64,000 bases of DNA from Lanius collurio (GCA_020086605.1 JACBWW010000047.1:2680363-2744362); one strand, 5' to 3'. Shown: positions 1 to 13,041, counted from the stretch's first letter. Made by a program: numbers and translations. Notes: generated by a model not told the origin, from the sequence alone.

Positions 1-612
1 AGAAGGAGCCATTTCTCCTCTCAAACCCCTTTATAAATACTTTAAAAATTGATCTTTAAACGCTTAAAAAAATTATAACAAAGGTATCTTGGAATGTTAG
101 AATTAAACCCAGTAGCCCATGCAAGCACACACATGCAGACCTTAGAACCTGTATTCATGGCATGCAGCATATCCACCAGGGAAAGCTTGATTAGATGAAA
201 ATAAACCTGTTGTAAGAGATTTCCTTGCAATTATTCTGCTGCCATTGTCCTGGCCAGGCACTGATGCAGCTTTTCAAATTAATATGCTTAGTTTTCCGAG
301 CAGGAGATCAGAATAGCGGAATTCTATGGGGAACTCAATTACCAAAGAAAATGATTGCTTGAGCATTCAAGAAATTGGAACTACATCTAATTGTGAATAG
401 TAGATTATTATCCAGATTATGGACGGCAGTTTGAAATCAATTCAGACACAGAGCTACATATGCCTCGAGGATGGTATCTGCAAGATTTGTAGGGCTCCTT
501 TCCAGCTCGGAGGGGCTCTCAAACAGAAAACTAAACTACCAGTGTGGGTTTGCCAGCTTCCAGGCAGGAATGCAAAAAGCCAATATCCCTGCTGAGAAGT
601 TAAAATGCAGAG

Positions 613-629
613 AACAACAACAACAACAA
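613..629 (+). repeat. (AAC)n microsatellite
   Basis: Five to six uninterrupted AAC units. It is an ordinary short tandem repeat. It makes the overlapping small frame encode a run of glutamines, which is an artefact rather than a protein feature. Confidence 0.85.
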
Positions 630-1380
630 AATCACCAAGGGAGCTTCCTTGGAATTTGTTCCTTTCCTATTCTGTATTCCTTTGGTGTGGCTGAACTTCA
701 GTGTGTTCCTGCCTGGTTGGCTGTTCTGCTGCTTGAAGATTGCTGGGGTGTTCAGGTGGTGGCTGTACATCAACAGTGGAAGGTGAAGGCACCCAACTGC
801 CTTTGAGCTCTTCTACAGCAGAGAGATGAGCTTAAGTGGTGGAACAGGTGGAAAAAAAAACAGGGCTCAGGTCCAAGAAGTTTTGATTATTCAGAAAGCA
901 AAACAGGACATTTTTTAAGGGAAACAGACCTGATGATTTCACTCAATTTCTGACTATAACAGGAGAAAAAAGATTATAGCATTGAGGAAACATTTGAGAA
1001 TTACAACAAACATGAAAGGATACAGGATCTACAGGACGCACACTGAGTAAATATCTGACAGAAATAATGCACGAAGTACACCTTGAAGAGTAGCATCAAA
1101 ATGGTGAAAAGACTAGAGAAGTTGTTGGGAACAGTGCTGGAGTTCAGCCAGTGGGAATAAGGCTGTTACAGCAGAGAGGAAGCACGGACAACTTGAGACC
1201 TGCAGGCATTTCACATTCATGGGCAGATTTCACACCAGAAAAATACATCTGTGGCACCAAAAAAAAAGTAAAAAACAACCCAGGAAATTAGAAACTGATT
1301 GGAGGAGTAAATTTGCTGCACAGGAGAACACAGTGAGAAAGCAAAGACAAAAATCACATGGGAGAAGTGAAGAAGCAGGG

Positions 1381-1497
1381 GTTGCTTGGGGGTTTTTGTT
1401 TGTTTTGAGGATGTTATTTGTTTGGGGATTTTTTGGTTTTGTTCTGGTTTTGGGGTTCTAGTCTTGGTCGGTTGGTTGGGTTTTGTTTATTTTTTCG
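1381..1497 (+). repeat. G/T-rich low-complexity block
   Basis: Almost all bases on the plus strand are G or T, with alternating runs of T (up to six) and G (up to five). C and A are scarce. The block is not a clean tandem repeat. The strand asymmetry is strong and several G runs of three or more lie close together, so a G-quadruplex on the plus strand is possible. No gene is attached to it. Confidence 0.6.
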
Positions 1498-2260
1498 TGA
1501 AAATACCATAAGGCAGCTGGGCAGTTTTGCAAGCAGGGTCTCTCCAGAGGTGGAGAAAGACCTGTGTTAGTGCCTGGTGAGGGAGCCACAGCAACCTCCT
1601 TCACACAGATGGTTTAAAGCAGAAAGAAGCTGAGCAGAGCAAACACCGAGCCCACTTTCTGTGGGGAGACTCAGGCACTGAACTTATTCAGATTCAGAAA
1701 ATAAAGTTTAAGAGGGCATTAGTTGTTTCCTACATTTACATTACCAAGGAGATAGAATAAATTTCCACAAAACAAAGAAACAAAAACTCCCAAACTGAAC
1801 TTGTTCGATGCAATGCTGGCACCAGAGCAGGAGCAATGTAGGCAATGCAGGCAACTCAGATTGGCCATGAGAGTTTCTTAACCTCCCACAGCTGTCCTCC
1901 CTGAGCAAGAGGAAAAATGGAAGGGGCAACCTAAGGCAAGGCACAGTAAATTTTACAGAAGGGATTACACAATACAACAGTTTGTAAGAACTGAGGAGAA
2001 AACTGGACAGCCTTCTGCTCCTGATCAGGTGACAGCTCTGATTTTTTCGAAATATAAACACTTCCACCACCACCACAGTGCTGTTCAAAGAAAAGACAAC
2101 TCTGCCTCATATTGTGGAAACCCTCAATTCACTCATTCTCATGCTCATTCTCCTTAAACAAGCCTTCAGGATAGTCTTTCTTACATTACACTTTCCCATC
2201 CACAGTTATGAGTTCATTCACAGCTGGTCAAGATGCAAATGCACTTCAGTACAGAGTCAC

Positions 2261-2786
2261 TGCCCCGTGTAGCTGGCAGGTAGTTAAATACCACACAGCT
2301 GCTCACTCACTCTGCCCCACAGTGGGATGGCACAGAGAACTGGGGGGAAAAAAGTAAAATTCGTGGGCTGAGATAAAGACAGTTTAATAGGACAGGGAAA
2401 CTACTAATAACAGTAAAGATAAAATGATTATACAAAACAAATGTTGCAAAATGCAATTGTCCACCACTTGCTGACCAATGCTCAACCACTTCCCAAGCAG
2501 TGGCCTTGGCCAGCTTTCCTCCTGGTTTATACACTGAGCATGGCACCATATGGGGTGGGACATCCCTTGGGTCTGTTGTCCTGTCTCCTTCCAGCTCCTT
2601 GTTCCCCCCAGTCTGTTCACCAGCAGGGCAGCATGAGAAGCTGCAAAGACCTTGACTTCACATAGGAACTGCTCAGCAGCAACTAAAACATCAGTTTTAG
2701 GAGGAGTTACTCTCACCCTAAATCCAAAACACAGCACCATACCAGCAACTAAGATGATGAACCCCATCCCAGCTGAAACCAGGACA
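2261..2786 (-). mobile_element. solo LTR, avian ERVL-type endogenous retrovirus
   Basis: Read on the minus strand, the element starts at 2786 with TGTCCTGGTTTCAGCTGG, which I recognise as the start of a widespread avian class III (ERVL-like) LTR, and ends in CA at 2261. A TATA box (TATAAAC, plus-strand 2526-2532) sits inside, preceded by the family's conserved CATATGG-like stretch. Downstream comes the family's conserved polyadenylation region with CTGTCTTTATCTCAGCCCA. The flanks are GTCAC on the left and CTCAC on the right, a 4-of-5 match, consistent with the 5-bp target duplication of ERVL elements after one mutation. No gag, pol or env sequence adjoins it, so it is a solo LTR left by recombination between the two LTRs of a provirus. 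The 140-codon minus-strand frame inside it is LTR sequence, not a gene. Confidence 0.85.
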
Positions 2787-3227
2787 CTCACCCCTTCCAG
2801 AGACACTTTCCAGACTGGCCTCAGTAGTACCTAGCCAACTTGTCAGTAACTCACCCCACCAGCCTTTAAAACCCTTCAGAGAGAGCTCCATTCTTTTTAC
2901 ACACCTATAAAAGATGAGTTGTGACCAAGCACATTTTGTATGCTCTCTGACTCCAGGTACTTTGGCTGAACCATTTCAGCTATATGGCTTTCTGACACAG
3001 AACTGGTGTTACTCACATGTTTTGAAGGTTACTGCATTGCCTGCCATTTCTCACTGCAGAGAAAAATTACTTGTGCCTTGAGACTTCAAACTGAGTGCCT
3101 TCTCTCCAGAAAGAGAGAAAAACCTGTTCATGAAGTTATTCCACAGCAAATGTACAGTTCAAGGCAAGTTGGTTTCATTTGCTGGGGTTTGTTTTCTATT
3201 TAATTGCTGATAGATAGTAAAGAAACA
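2787..3227. other. unique spacer between two solo LTRs
   Basis: About 440 bases with no repeat or exon signal that I can see. It separates a minus-strand ERVL-type LTR from a plus-strand LTR of another family. It contains no retroviral coding sequence, so the two LTRs are not the ends of one provirus, which their different sequences and opposite orientations also show. Confidence 0.6.
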
Positions 3228-3231
3228 GGAT
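3228..3231 (+). repeat. target-site duplication, left copy (GGAT)
   Basis: GGAT directly precedes the TG that begins the LTR at 3232. The same four bases follow its final CA at 3985-3988. A 4-bp duplication is typical of gammaretrovirus-like (ERV1) integrases. Confidence 0.7.
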
Positions 3232-3984
3232 TGTTGTAGATGGGTCAAAATTCATAAGAAATTAAAACACTATAAATGAAATAAGTTATTAATGTGGAAT
3301 CTAAAATGTGAACTATATCTTGTAAATTGTATATATGTTTAAACTTAGTTGTGTTCAGAGTACACCTTGGCAAGTCTCATGACATCTTGCTCAAGGAAGG
3401 TACTAATTAACATAAGAAGTGCAGGCAAGCTCAGGGGATGACCTCAGACCCATGATTTCATCCTACCCAACAAGAATCTTTTTCCATCTGAAAGAAGCAA
3501 GAGATAGGATCTGCTGCTCCTTGGACATTGCTGATGAATGGACCTATTGCTCGAGACACTTCATTTTAATCATATAAGGATTTCTGGAAAGATCATCATA
3601 TGCTAGGATGAGTTACTGGAAACCATCAACCAGAGCACAAAGAGAATCCTTGGACACATCAACATCTAAATGTACCACTGAGCACTGGACCTGAGTATCA
3701 TCAAGAATGAAAAGGACAAGGGATTTCATAGCCAAGAGCAAGAAAAACAGTATAAAAACTGGACTCAAACACCTCAAAGGTGTGCACTTACCTCTCTGAA
3801 CTGCTGGTGGTCAGAGCTGTGTATGTGACACCCAGAGTCAAGAACCTAGGCTTGGCCCTGCTTTCCTTTATAGTGGCTGATTTTGATTGTCAATTTGATT
3901 AAAATAAATTTTATTTGTTTTTATATTAAAAATTTGGCTTGCGCAAATTATTAATCCGATGAAATTGACAATTCATTTATAACA
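3232..3984 (+). mobile_element. solo LTR (753 bp), ERV1-like, with perfect 4-bp target duplication
   Basis: The element runs from TGTTGTAGATGG to TTATAACA, giving canonical TG...CA ends. A TATA box (TATAAAA, 3751-3757) lies about 150 bp upstream of a polyadenylation signal (AATAAA, 3903-3908), the right spacing for an R region. The U5 part contains the distinctive GGCTTGCGCAAATTATT and an AT-rich tail, which I associate with a passerine LTR family. Both flanks read GGAT, so the insertion boundaries are well supported. There is no internal retroviral sequence on either side. The class (ERV1-like) is inferred from the duplication length only. Confidence 0.82.
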
Positions 3985-3988
3985 GGAT
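3985..3988 (+). repeat. target-site duplication, right copy (GGAT)
   Basis: Exact copy of the four bases at 3228-3231, directly after the CA that ends the LTR. The pair fixes both ends of the insertion. Confidence 0.7.
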
Positions 3989-6900
3989 CCTTCAAGTTCT
4001 GCTTTTATTTCTACCACTGCCCCCAGTTTCATCAACCACAAAAGGAGGAAGAAAGGCTTTCACCTGATGCACAATCAGTTGTGTGACTCTGGAGCAATCC
4101 CACCAGCGTGCCTCACATCTCAAATCCAACATGGCCCTTTCTACTCTACATTTAATTTTTAAAAAGTTATAAATGTGCCGTTGTCTGGCTGGAGCTTAAG
4201 GGGAACACAGAGGAACTCATTGGCAATAAAGTGCCAGCTGCTTCCCTGTGGCTAAGTTTATCACAGTTTAACAACAAACACTTTTTATATAATTTATGGC
4301 CTCTGTATGTTAATCCTCTTCAGGAAGATACCTCCTGAAGTAGACATTTCTAGTCCATGTGCACAGAAACATAATAAGGAAATTCTGTTCAGCAAATAAC
4401 AATATATATGTATTTATACATGTATGTTTATGTAGATGAGCATGTACATATCAATATATGTACAAAGCATGTATGCATAAATATATAAATTATGTAAATA
4501 TATGAATTATATAAATATATAAAACAAATACACATATAATAAATATGAATTAAAATATATAATAGAAACATGTGAAACTAATAAAAATAATAAATATCAA
4601 TATAAAATTTAAATTTTCACAGAGGGCAGCCAAAAGCAAAAGTTTGTGGTCTTTCACAGAGTGAGGGCTCCTCAGTGACACCACTAAGACCCAAGACTAA
4701 GGAAAACCACCTTTCTCTCAGAGGGCCACAGCCTCTTTGGGCTGAGAGAAAAGCCAGAGCACCTGGGACAAGTCTGGAAGACCAGTACTGGGACAGAGAG
4801 CATTTGCTGTGATGGGAGTCAGAGACATCCCATCATCCCAGCTGACCATGGAACAGAAACTTGTGAATCAGAAAGAGTGGCCCTTGAATGCAGGTCTCAG
4901 CTGAGCACACAGTTCAGCCACAGTTAATTCCCACAAGGCTCAGCCAGATTTGCAAATACACTCAAAGCTGAGCACCAGCTTAGGTGCATTCCTGAGTAAG
5001 AAACGCAGCCAGTCCATTATGGGCAGGTTAATAAGAGGTTTGAGGCAGATATAAATATGGGATGCCACAGTCAGACATCCCTTACACTTCCAGCATCCAT
5101 TGTCACTGCCTTTGCCAGCCATGCTAGAAGGGTTTATGCAACAGCTTACACTGAGCTCCCCTGACAGTTACAATTGCTTAGGAATTACAGACTTGGGGAA
5201 CTGGAGTTAAGGCCTGTTACACGGTGATCATCTCATGACCAGAGCAAAACTACAGCTGTCACAGGTGCTAGCCTACACAAGGTGGTTATTTTTAATTTCC
5301 ATCCTGTTGTATTATTACTAAACACTGCAGAACTCCACATCCCACAGGCAGAATTTCCATTCAGCTCTACCCAGCGTTTGCTTTTCAGCCTCTCCTATTC
5401 AGTTATGTTGGGACTGTAAACTGAATTTCAGTTTTGATGTAGAAGCACAGACCCCAACACTCATGGACAAGCACAGCTTCTCCAGGGGAGAGGAAGAATG
5501 AGGGGTGCCATCATCTGAGTCTGCTACGTCCCCAAGAAAAGTCCTCAAACCACAGTGGGTGGAAGCTTAAACTTTCAAGTCATTTAAGATTTTGCCCCTC
5601 TTTTGCCTCCTAGCAAGTTGTCTTCATAACTTCAGAATAGGTTTACCCTCCAAAATGACTTGATCCTTGCTCTCACTGTTCTTGCACTCATAGATATTAA
5701 TAAGGAACAGGAGGTTTGTGGTGTGGGCTCCACAAACACACAAAATACCACTCCACAGTGCTCTGTGACCCTTCTTATTTTCTTTGGAGAATACAGTGGG
5801 TCAGCAGTGCTTACAATGGGCAAAATGTACACAGACTGTTCTGAAGAAAATATAAAGGACAGACTACTGAGGAATCAACATCATTTTTTTTGGCACTGTT
5901 ACATAATAGAAGGAGCTGACAAAACTTTGCATCCTCCAGAAACAAATTAAGTAGAACCTATTAAAAGTAGGGTATTTTTTCCCCCAAGTTTAGTAATCCT
6001 GAGCAGGCTGTACTCAGTTTTTCTGGTGTTTCATAGAGTAGCAGTGCAGTACCAGTGAAGGAGCTCTGCCTCCTCTCACTGCAGCTGACAGAGCAGGAGA
6101 ATTAATGCACTGAAGTAACTGCAAGGTGCATGATGCCATGCAACTTCTGGTTTCCAGACTATAAACACTGTAAGCCCTCAAAGTGTCCCTAAGATAGAAC
6201 AAGACACAGGATTTGGTTCCAAAGTCATGGTTAATGACAGCACGTCTCAGGAGTGGTATTAAACTGTAAACCTTGGTGGGAAAGGCAGTCTCTCACCATC
6301 AGGGCTCAGGGTGAAGCCTATGGCCATATTATCTTTTACATCAGCTTCACAGGTTTAACACTTTCCTCCAAGCCTCTGGTATTCTGTCTCTGAGAGATAC
6401 AGGGGATTTAACAGACTTAAATGTGATACAGGCTGGCAAAAATCTTATAATCTCTTTTTTTATATATAAAAGAAAAATATCTAAAAAAACCAGAACCTTG
6501 GCATGAATCTTTGAGGAAGATGCTAACAATGCCAGGTTATTTCCACAGAAATGGACTTCACAAACTCATGGAAATCGACATAACAGTACACATCTATACA
6601 TAATAATTATTTCTTTAGCTTAGTAAATGCATCCCTCTAAAGAGATTCCAAACCCAAGCTTATAAATCTTCCCTATTCAAACATTAACGGACTTCAAAAT
6701 TTTTATTTAACTAGCAGAGGATTCAGGGATCTCATCAGTGTGTGGAGCGGAACAAGAACCCTGTGGCTTCCAACAAGATGAAAGAAAACCAACAGAAATA
6801 ACTGACTCTTACTTATGTTCCTGCTTGGGAAAAGGTATGGACCATGGCTCATGTGAGAAGGGCTGGCTTTTCAGTTGGCTGCTTGTTCATCCCCACTCTT

Positions 6901-9900
6901 CAGGCCTCCCAACTCCAACTAATTTAACTAGCAACCCTTAGAAATCAGTCAATAAATTACTGCAAAAGGAGAATATACTTCCTGTCTCAACAAATGACAG
7001 CTGAAAAATCTCCTAATGGGCCTTGGATGTGGGAAGAAGCTTGCTTTGTACAATGTGCTGCATGGTTTGCTACCTACAGTGTCTGCAACTCAGGAAGAGC
7101 CCAATGGGCAAATACAGCCAAAAAAATAATGAGAATGCACATGGTTGTTTTATCTTCCCCAATTCTCCTGAGAGTAAGTGAAAATTAATCTTGAAAATGC
7201 TTTCACACAGGTTACCTTATCCTGAAAGGGATACATTCACCAAGCTGAGAAAAAGCCTTTGATAAGTAAGAAAGACTAAGAAAACAAAAGTGTTGGCAAT
7301 TAGCTGCCTTTATTTTATCAGCAGACCAGATACTACTCTAATTACACTACACTTGACTCTGTACCAGCATGGCCCCTTAAAAAGCCTTTTCCACATCATT
7401 AATATCACTCATGTCATGTGCCAATGCACGGCTACCATTGCAAGATAAACAACATTAATGCAATGCAACAGCTACACTTAAAATACACATTTATTGTCAG
7501 ATCAGCCCCACTCCCACTTGAGTCACACACAATCTAATCTCCTACAGCAGCTGCAGACAGTGCAAATGCCACAGGAGCCAAAGTGGAGCACATCACAGGG
7601 CTCTGCCTTTTAGATGTACAACAGGCCCAGACATTGAAAAGTTTGCTTGAAAGTGGTCAGAGCCATTTGTGTGACAGGTACAGCCCCTGAGATTACATTG
7701 CCAATCCCACACTCACTGAATTAAAACTTCCCATTTTTGACTAAGCAAGGAAGATTCAGCAGTTTCCACAGAGTGCACAGTGGCAGTAAAGAAAACCTAC
7801 AATTTTAGAGCCTCCTACCAGGACCAGATGTCACCCTCGAGAGATTTGCAAAAATCTTCATCAAGACATCTCAAAAAGCATCTGCAATTAAGAGAAGGGA
7901 TGAAAAGAATTACTATACCCCTCCTATTAATGTCAGCTGGAGGCAGCTTAAATCTCCATGCACTGTCTGCAAGAGCTACTCCCACAGTTCTCTCTGAGCT
8001 GGTATTTTTCTGCTGGTGATAAGTGTATTTGTTTGAAAGTGATAGTGACTGGGTTTGTATGTGTGCTGAGGCTCCAAAACATGGGAGGGATGTACTCACT
8101 CAGGCAGGGATGGTATTGCATCACCTTGTCTCACTTCCAAGTTACCTCACCCATGACCACAGACCTCCAAACCGAAACAATCACATGCCAGGGCCAAGCA
8201 CTCTCAGCACTTCATTTCAGCTCTGGGTCAGGTAGGAAAGCAGCGTGTCCCTATACCCTGAGCTCCTTTATTGGAGCATGAATAGTCTCTCCTCTCAACC
8301 TTGTTCTCAGGCCTTCACAAATGCTTCATTAGCTTTTCTAAAACAGAAATGGTTACAGTAATGCAGCTGTTCACCGAGTCATCAAACTGTGCCGACCTTC
8401 CAAGGTACACAGCCAGCGCTGGCCAACAGATCACATAACACACAGCATGACCTAGGCCAGGCCCTGAGTTTTACTTTAAAGAAATAAAGCATCTGTGGCT
8501 CAGGCAACTCCACTTCTCCTCCACATCGCTGAGCCTGTTCTCCACTTTCTTCCCCCAGTAAAATCTGCTTTAGTGCTGAGATGTCTCGTCTCTGACTTTC
8601 TTACTCCTTTCAATCCTTACCTAACCCCTGGCACATTCTCGAAATAATCATTCTCTTTTGAGGTGTGCTGCTAGAAAAAGATTAGAAAACAGGTTTTGGA
8701 AGGAAGAAATCCCTACATACAACTGTATCATCACCTAGCAAAGTGCAGCAACAACTATGAATGACTGGGGAAGGAGAATACACTCCTGCCAAATTCCCTA
8801 ATACAATAAGAAACCAGTCTTTTCCTAGGTGTAAAGACAAATGACTTGTCAAAAACTGGAATTTCTGCCTAAAATCCTATTTTGGAACTTAATGAACTAG
8901 AAATGCCAATGTTCCCTGGAAAGAAAAGAAATGAGCCCCATCCTGAAACAGCATCAGCGTCCTCGCTTTGCTGCGCTAATCAGAACCGCCCAGGCTCCAT
9001 CTCCTCTTCAACCCTTCCTCCTCAGCACTGTTCTGAAATACAAATATATAGAACACTCAAATCCATGTTCTTTCATTAGCAGCCAGGAACTGACAACAAT
9101 TAAAATTACCGTGCCATGAGTAATACTTAAAAGGTCTAAAAAGTTATTTCGTTTTCTATCAAAAGCAATGGGCGAATTTCAAATCAAGCGACAAGGATAT
9201 TACAATGCCTGCAGCCACTTCACAAAATGATGGCTGCCTCCAAAGCTCTTACCAAAATTCACCATTTAATCTGTTAATGGCATCTGAAAATGGATGTGTG
9301 TGTCAAAAGGAAAGAGAACAACTGGCTCAATAGCATTTGGGTAAGAAAACAACCTTCTTCAGACAATGCTGTCCAACCCTGCAATCCACTTTATGTCATT
9401 AGAAACTGTTTCTACTGGGCAGTGCTTGGAGGGTAGCACAACCAGGAAAGGACCTGCATGAGAACAACAAATACACCTGGTGTGAAAGCAGTAACTTTAA
9501 AAGCCTTTCAGAAATGCAGAGCATTATTTAGTCAATCATATACCACAAAGCTGCCCCCCCAGAGCTGCATGTCATTTTGATAAATTAACTGGGAAAACCT
9601 GAAGCATAACAAAGTCAAATGCAGACCCCAGACTACAGCAATCATGCTTGAATGCCATGTAAAATACTTCCCACAACAGAAGTCATGCTCGCTACTGTTT
9701 AATGTTTAAGATAATTTTGAACCTGATCAAGGTCAGCAGTTGCATAATGTGTTTGGGTTTCTCTGCATTTGGGTGCTCAGAGTAGGAGCAATACTCAAGG
9801 TGTAAATACCTGGGGAATACCTGCCTCACACCGTTTGGGATTCAGCATCTCTGTTAGCTGGCTTGCCAAAGAAAAAAGGATAACTTTCTCAGGGAGAATT

Positions 9901-12004
9901 CAGGAAAAACACAGCATTTTGTTCCCATATTTCTCCAGAGGCTAAAGTAATGCTGCACAACATGTGAGAAGCCAAGACGTGCTGCAGACAGCTTGGTACC
10001 AATTTAACCTGGGGAGAGAGCAAGATTCCTTGAAGGAGAGCACATGGCTGACCTACAAATGCCCATGGCAGTGAGAAGCCCCCCTCACACAGCACCCTGT
10101 TTCTCTCCAGGAGCTAGTGAGCCCAGAACTTTTTGGGAGTCAGAGCTTCACAAATCCTCCAGTCCTTGCCAGGGCACCATGCCCTTGTTCTGACTTCATT
10201 TACAGTAACTGTACCACTTCTCTTATAAAAAAATCCTTCCCAAAGTCCCTGTCTGATGCCACCTCTTAATCATGAATTTAACACTACTCCCAGGTGTTGC
10301 TGGTGCCTGTCAACTTCCAAATAATTTTTCATGTCTGAGGGAGGTTTTAGACCTCAATGCAGCACTGCCTTGTGAACAGGGATGTGCTGCCACTCTCCAG
10401 AATATCAGGGTGTGGGTGGCTGGGCTGGGCTTTCCTGCTGGAAGCCTCTCCAAGAGCACAACTGGTTTCCCAGTGATAGACACAGGCATCTCAAACTTTG
10501 GGGAAGACAGCATTTCTTTGCCTCCTGTTTCTGACTATTTCTTCAGTGAAATCAATAAATAAAGCATGTTACTCCAAGTCTAACAGGAGCTGCCACAGGC
10601 AGCAGTTTCTCTTTCCATCCTGCTTTCCCCACTTGGATGCCATGGGTGCAGCACAATGGGAGGCCATCAGAGGGGAGAACGGCCCCCACCTCCTCTAGCC
10701 ATTCCTGCTGGCACATTCCCACGCCCCCGGGACCAGGAGGTGCCAAAGGAGCGAGCAATGCTCACGCACTGGCCTTTGTAAAAGCATAACCTCAGGGAGG
10801 GGAAAAGAGAGCATTACTTTTCACAGAGAGTAAACACCGTGACTCAGTTTTATTTCCCAGGCATCCTGACTAATTCAGTCCTGGAGGAAGGAAAAAAAAA
10901 AAAAAACACAGGAATATTTCTTCTACCAACCTTTCTAAAAGAATCCTGTATTCCATCTGCCAATTTTTCTTTGCCTAGGTAACACCTCTGACAGCAGCAC
11001 CACTAATCTTGTATGATCCCAGGCTGTAGGAATCTGCCCTTCACAAGCGGCTGAATTTCAGACACTTATGCTATATTCAAAACAGCACAGCCACTCTAAA
11101 GTCTACAAAAAAAATCACTTTTCCTGATCTCAGCACTCCTTTGTCAGAGGCTGCTGAGAGACCTCACTTGGCTCCCCTCCTGAAGGCAGCCCCCATGGCT
11201 CCACCATACAACCTGGAGCCAGGCTCCTCTTGGGTTTGGCTCAGATAGGCCTTAAACTGGAGTCCCAGTTATCTCATTTTTCCACTTGGCTGTGCAGCAC
11301 AATCAAAAACTACTCTGTTTTATTTTGCATTAGACTTTGGGCATTGCCTTCCTGCTTCTGGTACAATAAATTAAAAAACAGACGGGGAAAATAACCATCA
11401 CAGCTCTCTGCAGAGCACTTGTGGCAAGCAGCTCAGAGTAGGCATCGAGTTTTAGAGTCCTAATGTTCACTTCTCTCTTTCCCAAGCCCTCAAATACTGC
11501 ACACTGCCCTGCTTTCCTGAAACTCCTCCCAAGAGCACTGCCTGTCTCCCCCTCCTGGCCTTTCCTCCCTCACTCCCATCTGACCACCACCCCTGCCCAG
11601 CAGACACCACAGGCTCTCTGAGCAGCCCTAGATGGAAACAATCCTTCCCAGCCTCCAAATTTTAATTGCCTTTTGGTTCAAGGGTCCACACTGTCCTGTT
11701 TGCTTCATTTATGCCAGTGCTTACTTTCCTGTTCTCTGGACTTGAATGTTGTGGGCAGTGAGCAATGCAAATCCCACCTTCTCCATCTGGTCCTGGGCAT
11801 CCTTTCTACTGCTGGAGGCTTGGTGAGCATCTTCCTAAGGCAGTAACTTCTCTCCATTCCCCATCATCCTTAGGCAGTGAAGTGAGATCCTCCCTGTGCC
11901 TTTACAGAAGCCATTCCCAGCCTCTAACTTACCTCTTCTTACACCAAAATTAATACCTGACCATGGTGGCTTTTGGTTATCCACAAACATGAGCAAACCA
12001 TCTC
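3989..12004. other. 8 kb of unique DNA, no gene recognised
   Basis: Apart from the AT-rich block at 4385-4615 I see no repeat, RNA gene or convincing exon. Reading frames are short (up to about 107 codons), occur on both strands, and show no domains or conserved motifs. CpG dinucleotides are scarce, as expected for methylated non-promoter DNA. The stretch could be intron or intergenic; the sequence does not decide this. Confidence 0.55.
4385..4615. repeat. AT-rich low-complexity block (TATATA / TAAATA)
   Basis: Long runs of TATAT, TATAAAT and TATGTA motifs, including a short inverted repeat GTACATAT...ATATGTAC around 4444-4463. Few G or C bases occur over about 230 bp. It is low-complexity DNA that should melt easily; nothing suggests a gene or a defined origin. 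Confidence 0.75.
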
Positions 12005-12358
12005 AAATATCCTTAGAGCACCTTCCAGCACTCACAGGGTGCTACAATAAAGCCAAGGGGGGGACTTCATCAAGAGCATGGAGTGACAGGACAGAGGGGA
12101 ATGGCTTCAAACTGAGAGAGAACAGGTGTAGATCAGCTATAGAAAACAAATCCTTCCCTGTGAGAGTGCTGGCACAGGCACTGGCACAGGCTGCCCAGAG
12201 AAGCTGTGGCTGCCCCATCCCTGGCAGTATCCAAGGCTAGGCTGGAAAGGGCTTGGAGCAACCTGGGATGGTGGAAGGTGTCCCTGCCCATGGCAAGGGG
12301 TGGGACTGGATGAGCTTTAAGGTCCTTCCAACCCAGACCATTCTCTAATCCTATGATG
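12005..12358 (+). mobile_element. CR1 LINE, 3'-end fragment
   Basis: This is the 3' portion of a chicken-repeat-1 retrotransposon, truncated at its 5' end as nearly all CR1 copies are. Recognisable conserved stretches in order are: a GGGGGACTTCATCAAG-like segment near 12058; GTGACAGGACAGAGGGGAAT near 12084; GGCTGCCCAGAGAAGCTGTG at about 12188; GCCCCATCCCTGG; GGTGTCCCTGCCCATGGCA; and TTTAAGGTCCTTCCAACCC. It ends in the family's short terminal repeat, here TCCTATGATG. A 12-bp tandem duplication (CTGGCACAGGCA) lies at about 12168-12191. It keeps no reverse transcriptase sequence and cannot move by itself. Confidence 0.93.
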
Positions 12359-13041
12359 AATCCATGAACGTAGTTCTTTTGTCTTTTTTTTTGGAAATAT
12401 TTTGTTGTAGCCCCACGAGCCTTATGTGCAAGGAGTATTTACTTCACATACATATATATACAAAGAAAGAAACCTGATGTTTTCTGAAAAGCAACATGCA
12501 CATCTGATTGCTTTTCCCCCTCCTAGTTTTTCTGCAGCCTGGATGTCAAAGCACCTAGGAAATGAGGTTGATATACCTTCTCAGGTTTCCTGATGCTATT
12601 TGTGATAAAAAAATAAACACACGGGATTATTTGCTCAAAAATTACACAGGAAATGCCATTAATCTTTGGATTCCAGTGGTGCTTTGCCCAGTTTAGATTT
12701 TTGCAACGGCTCTTGGTCACAACTGAGGCTGTCTGAAATACCTGACACAGCGTGAGCACAGCCAGCAGCTTCCTGCATTTTGATTTAATGTTGCTAAATG
12801 AACTAGTAAGAGGGGTGGGGGAAAAAGAAAAACAAAAAAGTGAAATTAATCTGCCCAGAGTCACAAAAAGTCCCTTCTTGCACACTTTAAAAACAAGAAA
12901 GTCCCCATAATCAAGTTTCCGTTCCCCTGCCTCTCAGCTGGGGTTTGATACACAAATGCCTTTCTAGTGGCCCTTTTTTCCATAGGGGAAATTGTTCCCT
13001 GCACAATCCCCAGCCAGGGGTGCTGCTGGCCAGCCCCTTCC

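Larger units (their letters stand above)
1..2260. other. unique non-coding DNA, no gene seen
   Basis: No reading frame here exceeds about 115 codons and none shows a recognisable domain, signal peptide or splice-site pairing. The stretch holds a short (AAC)n microsatellite at 613-629 and a G/T-rich low-complexity block at 1381-1497, listed separately. Composition is typical of avian intron or intergenic DNA. Its right edge is the 3' end of a minus-strand LTR. Confidence 0.6.

Noticed and set aside
2384..2806. 140-codon minus-strand frame with a hydrophobic start
   Set aside because: It is the beginning of an ERVL-type LTR, which is non-coding; the apparent signal peptide is a translation of LTR sequence.
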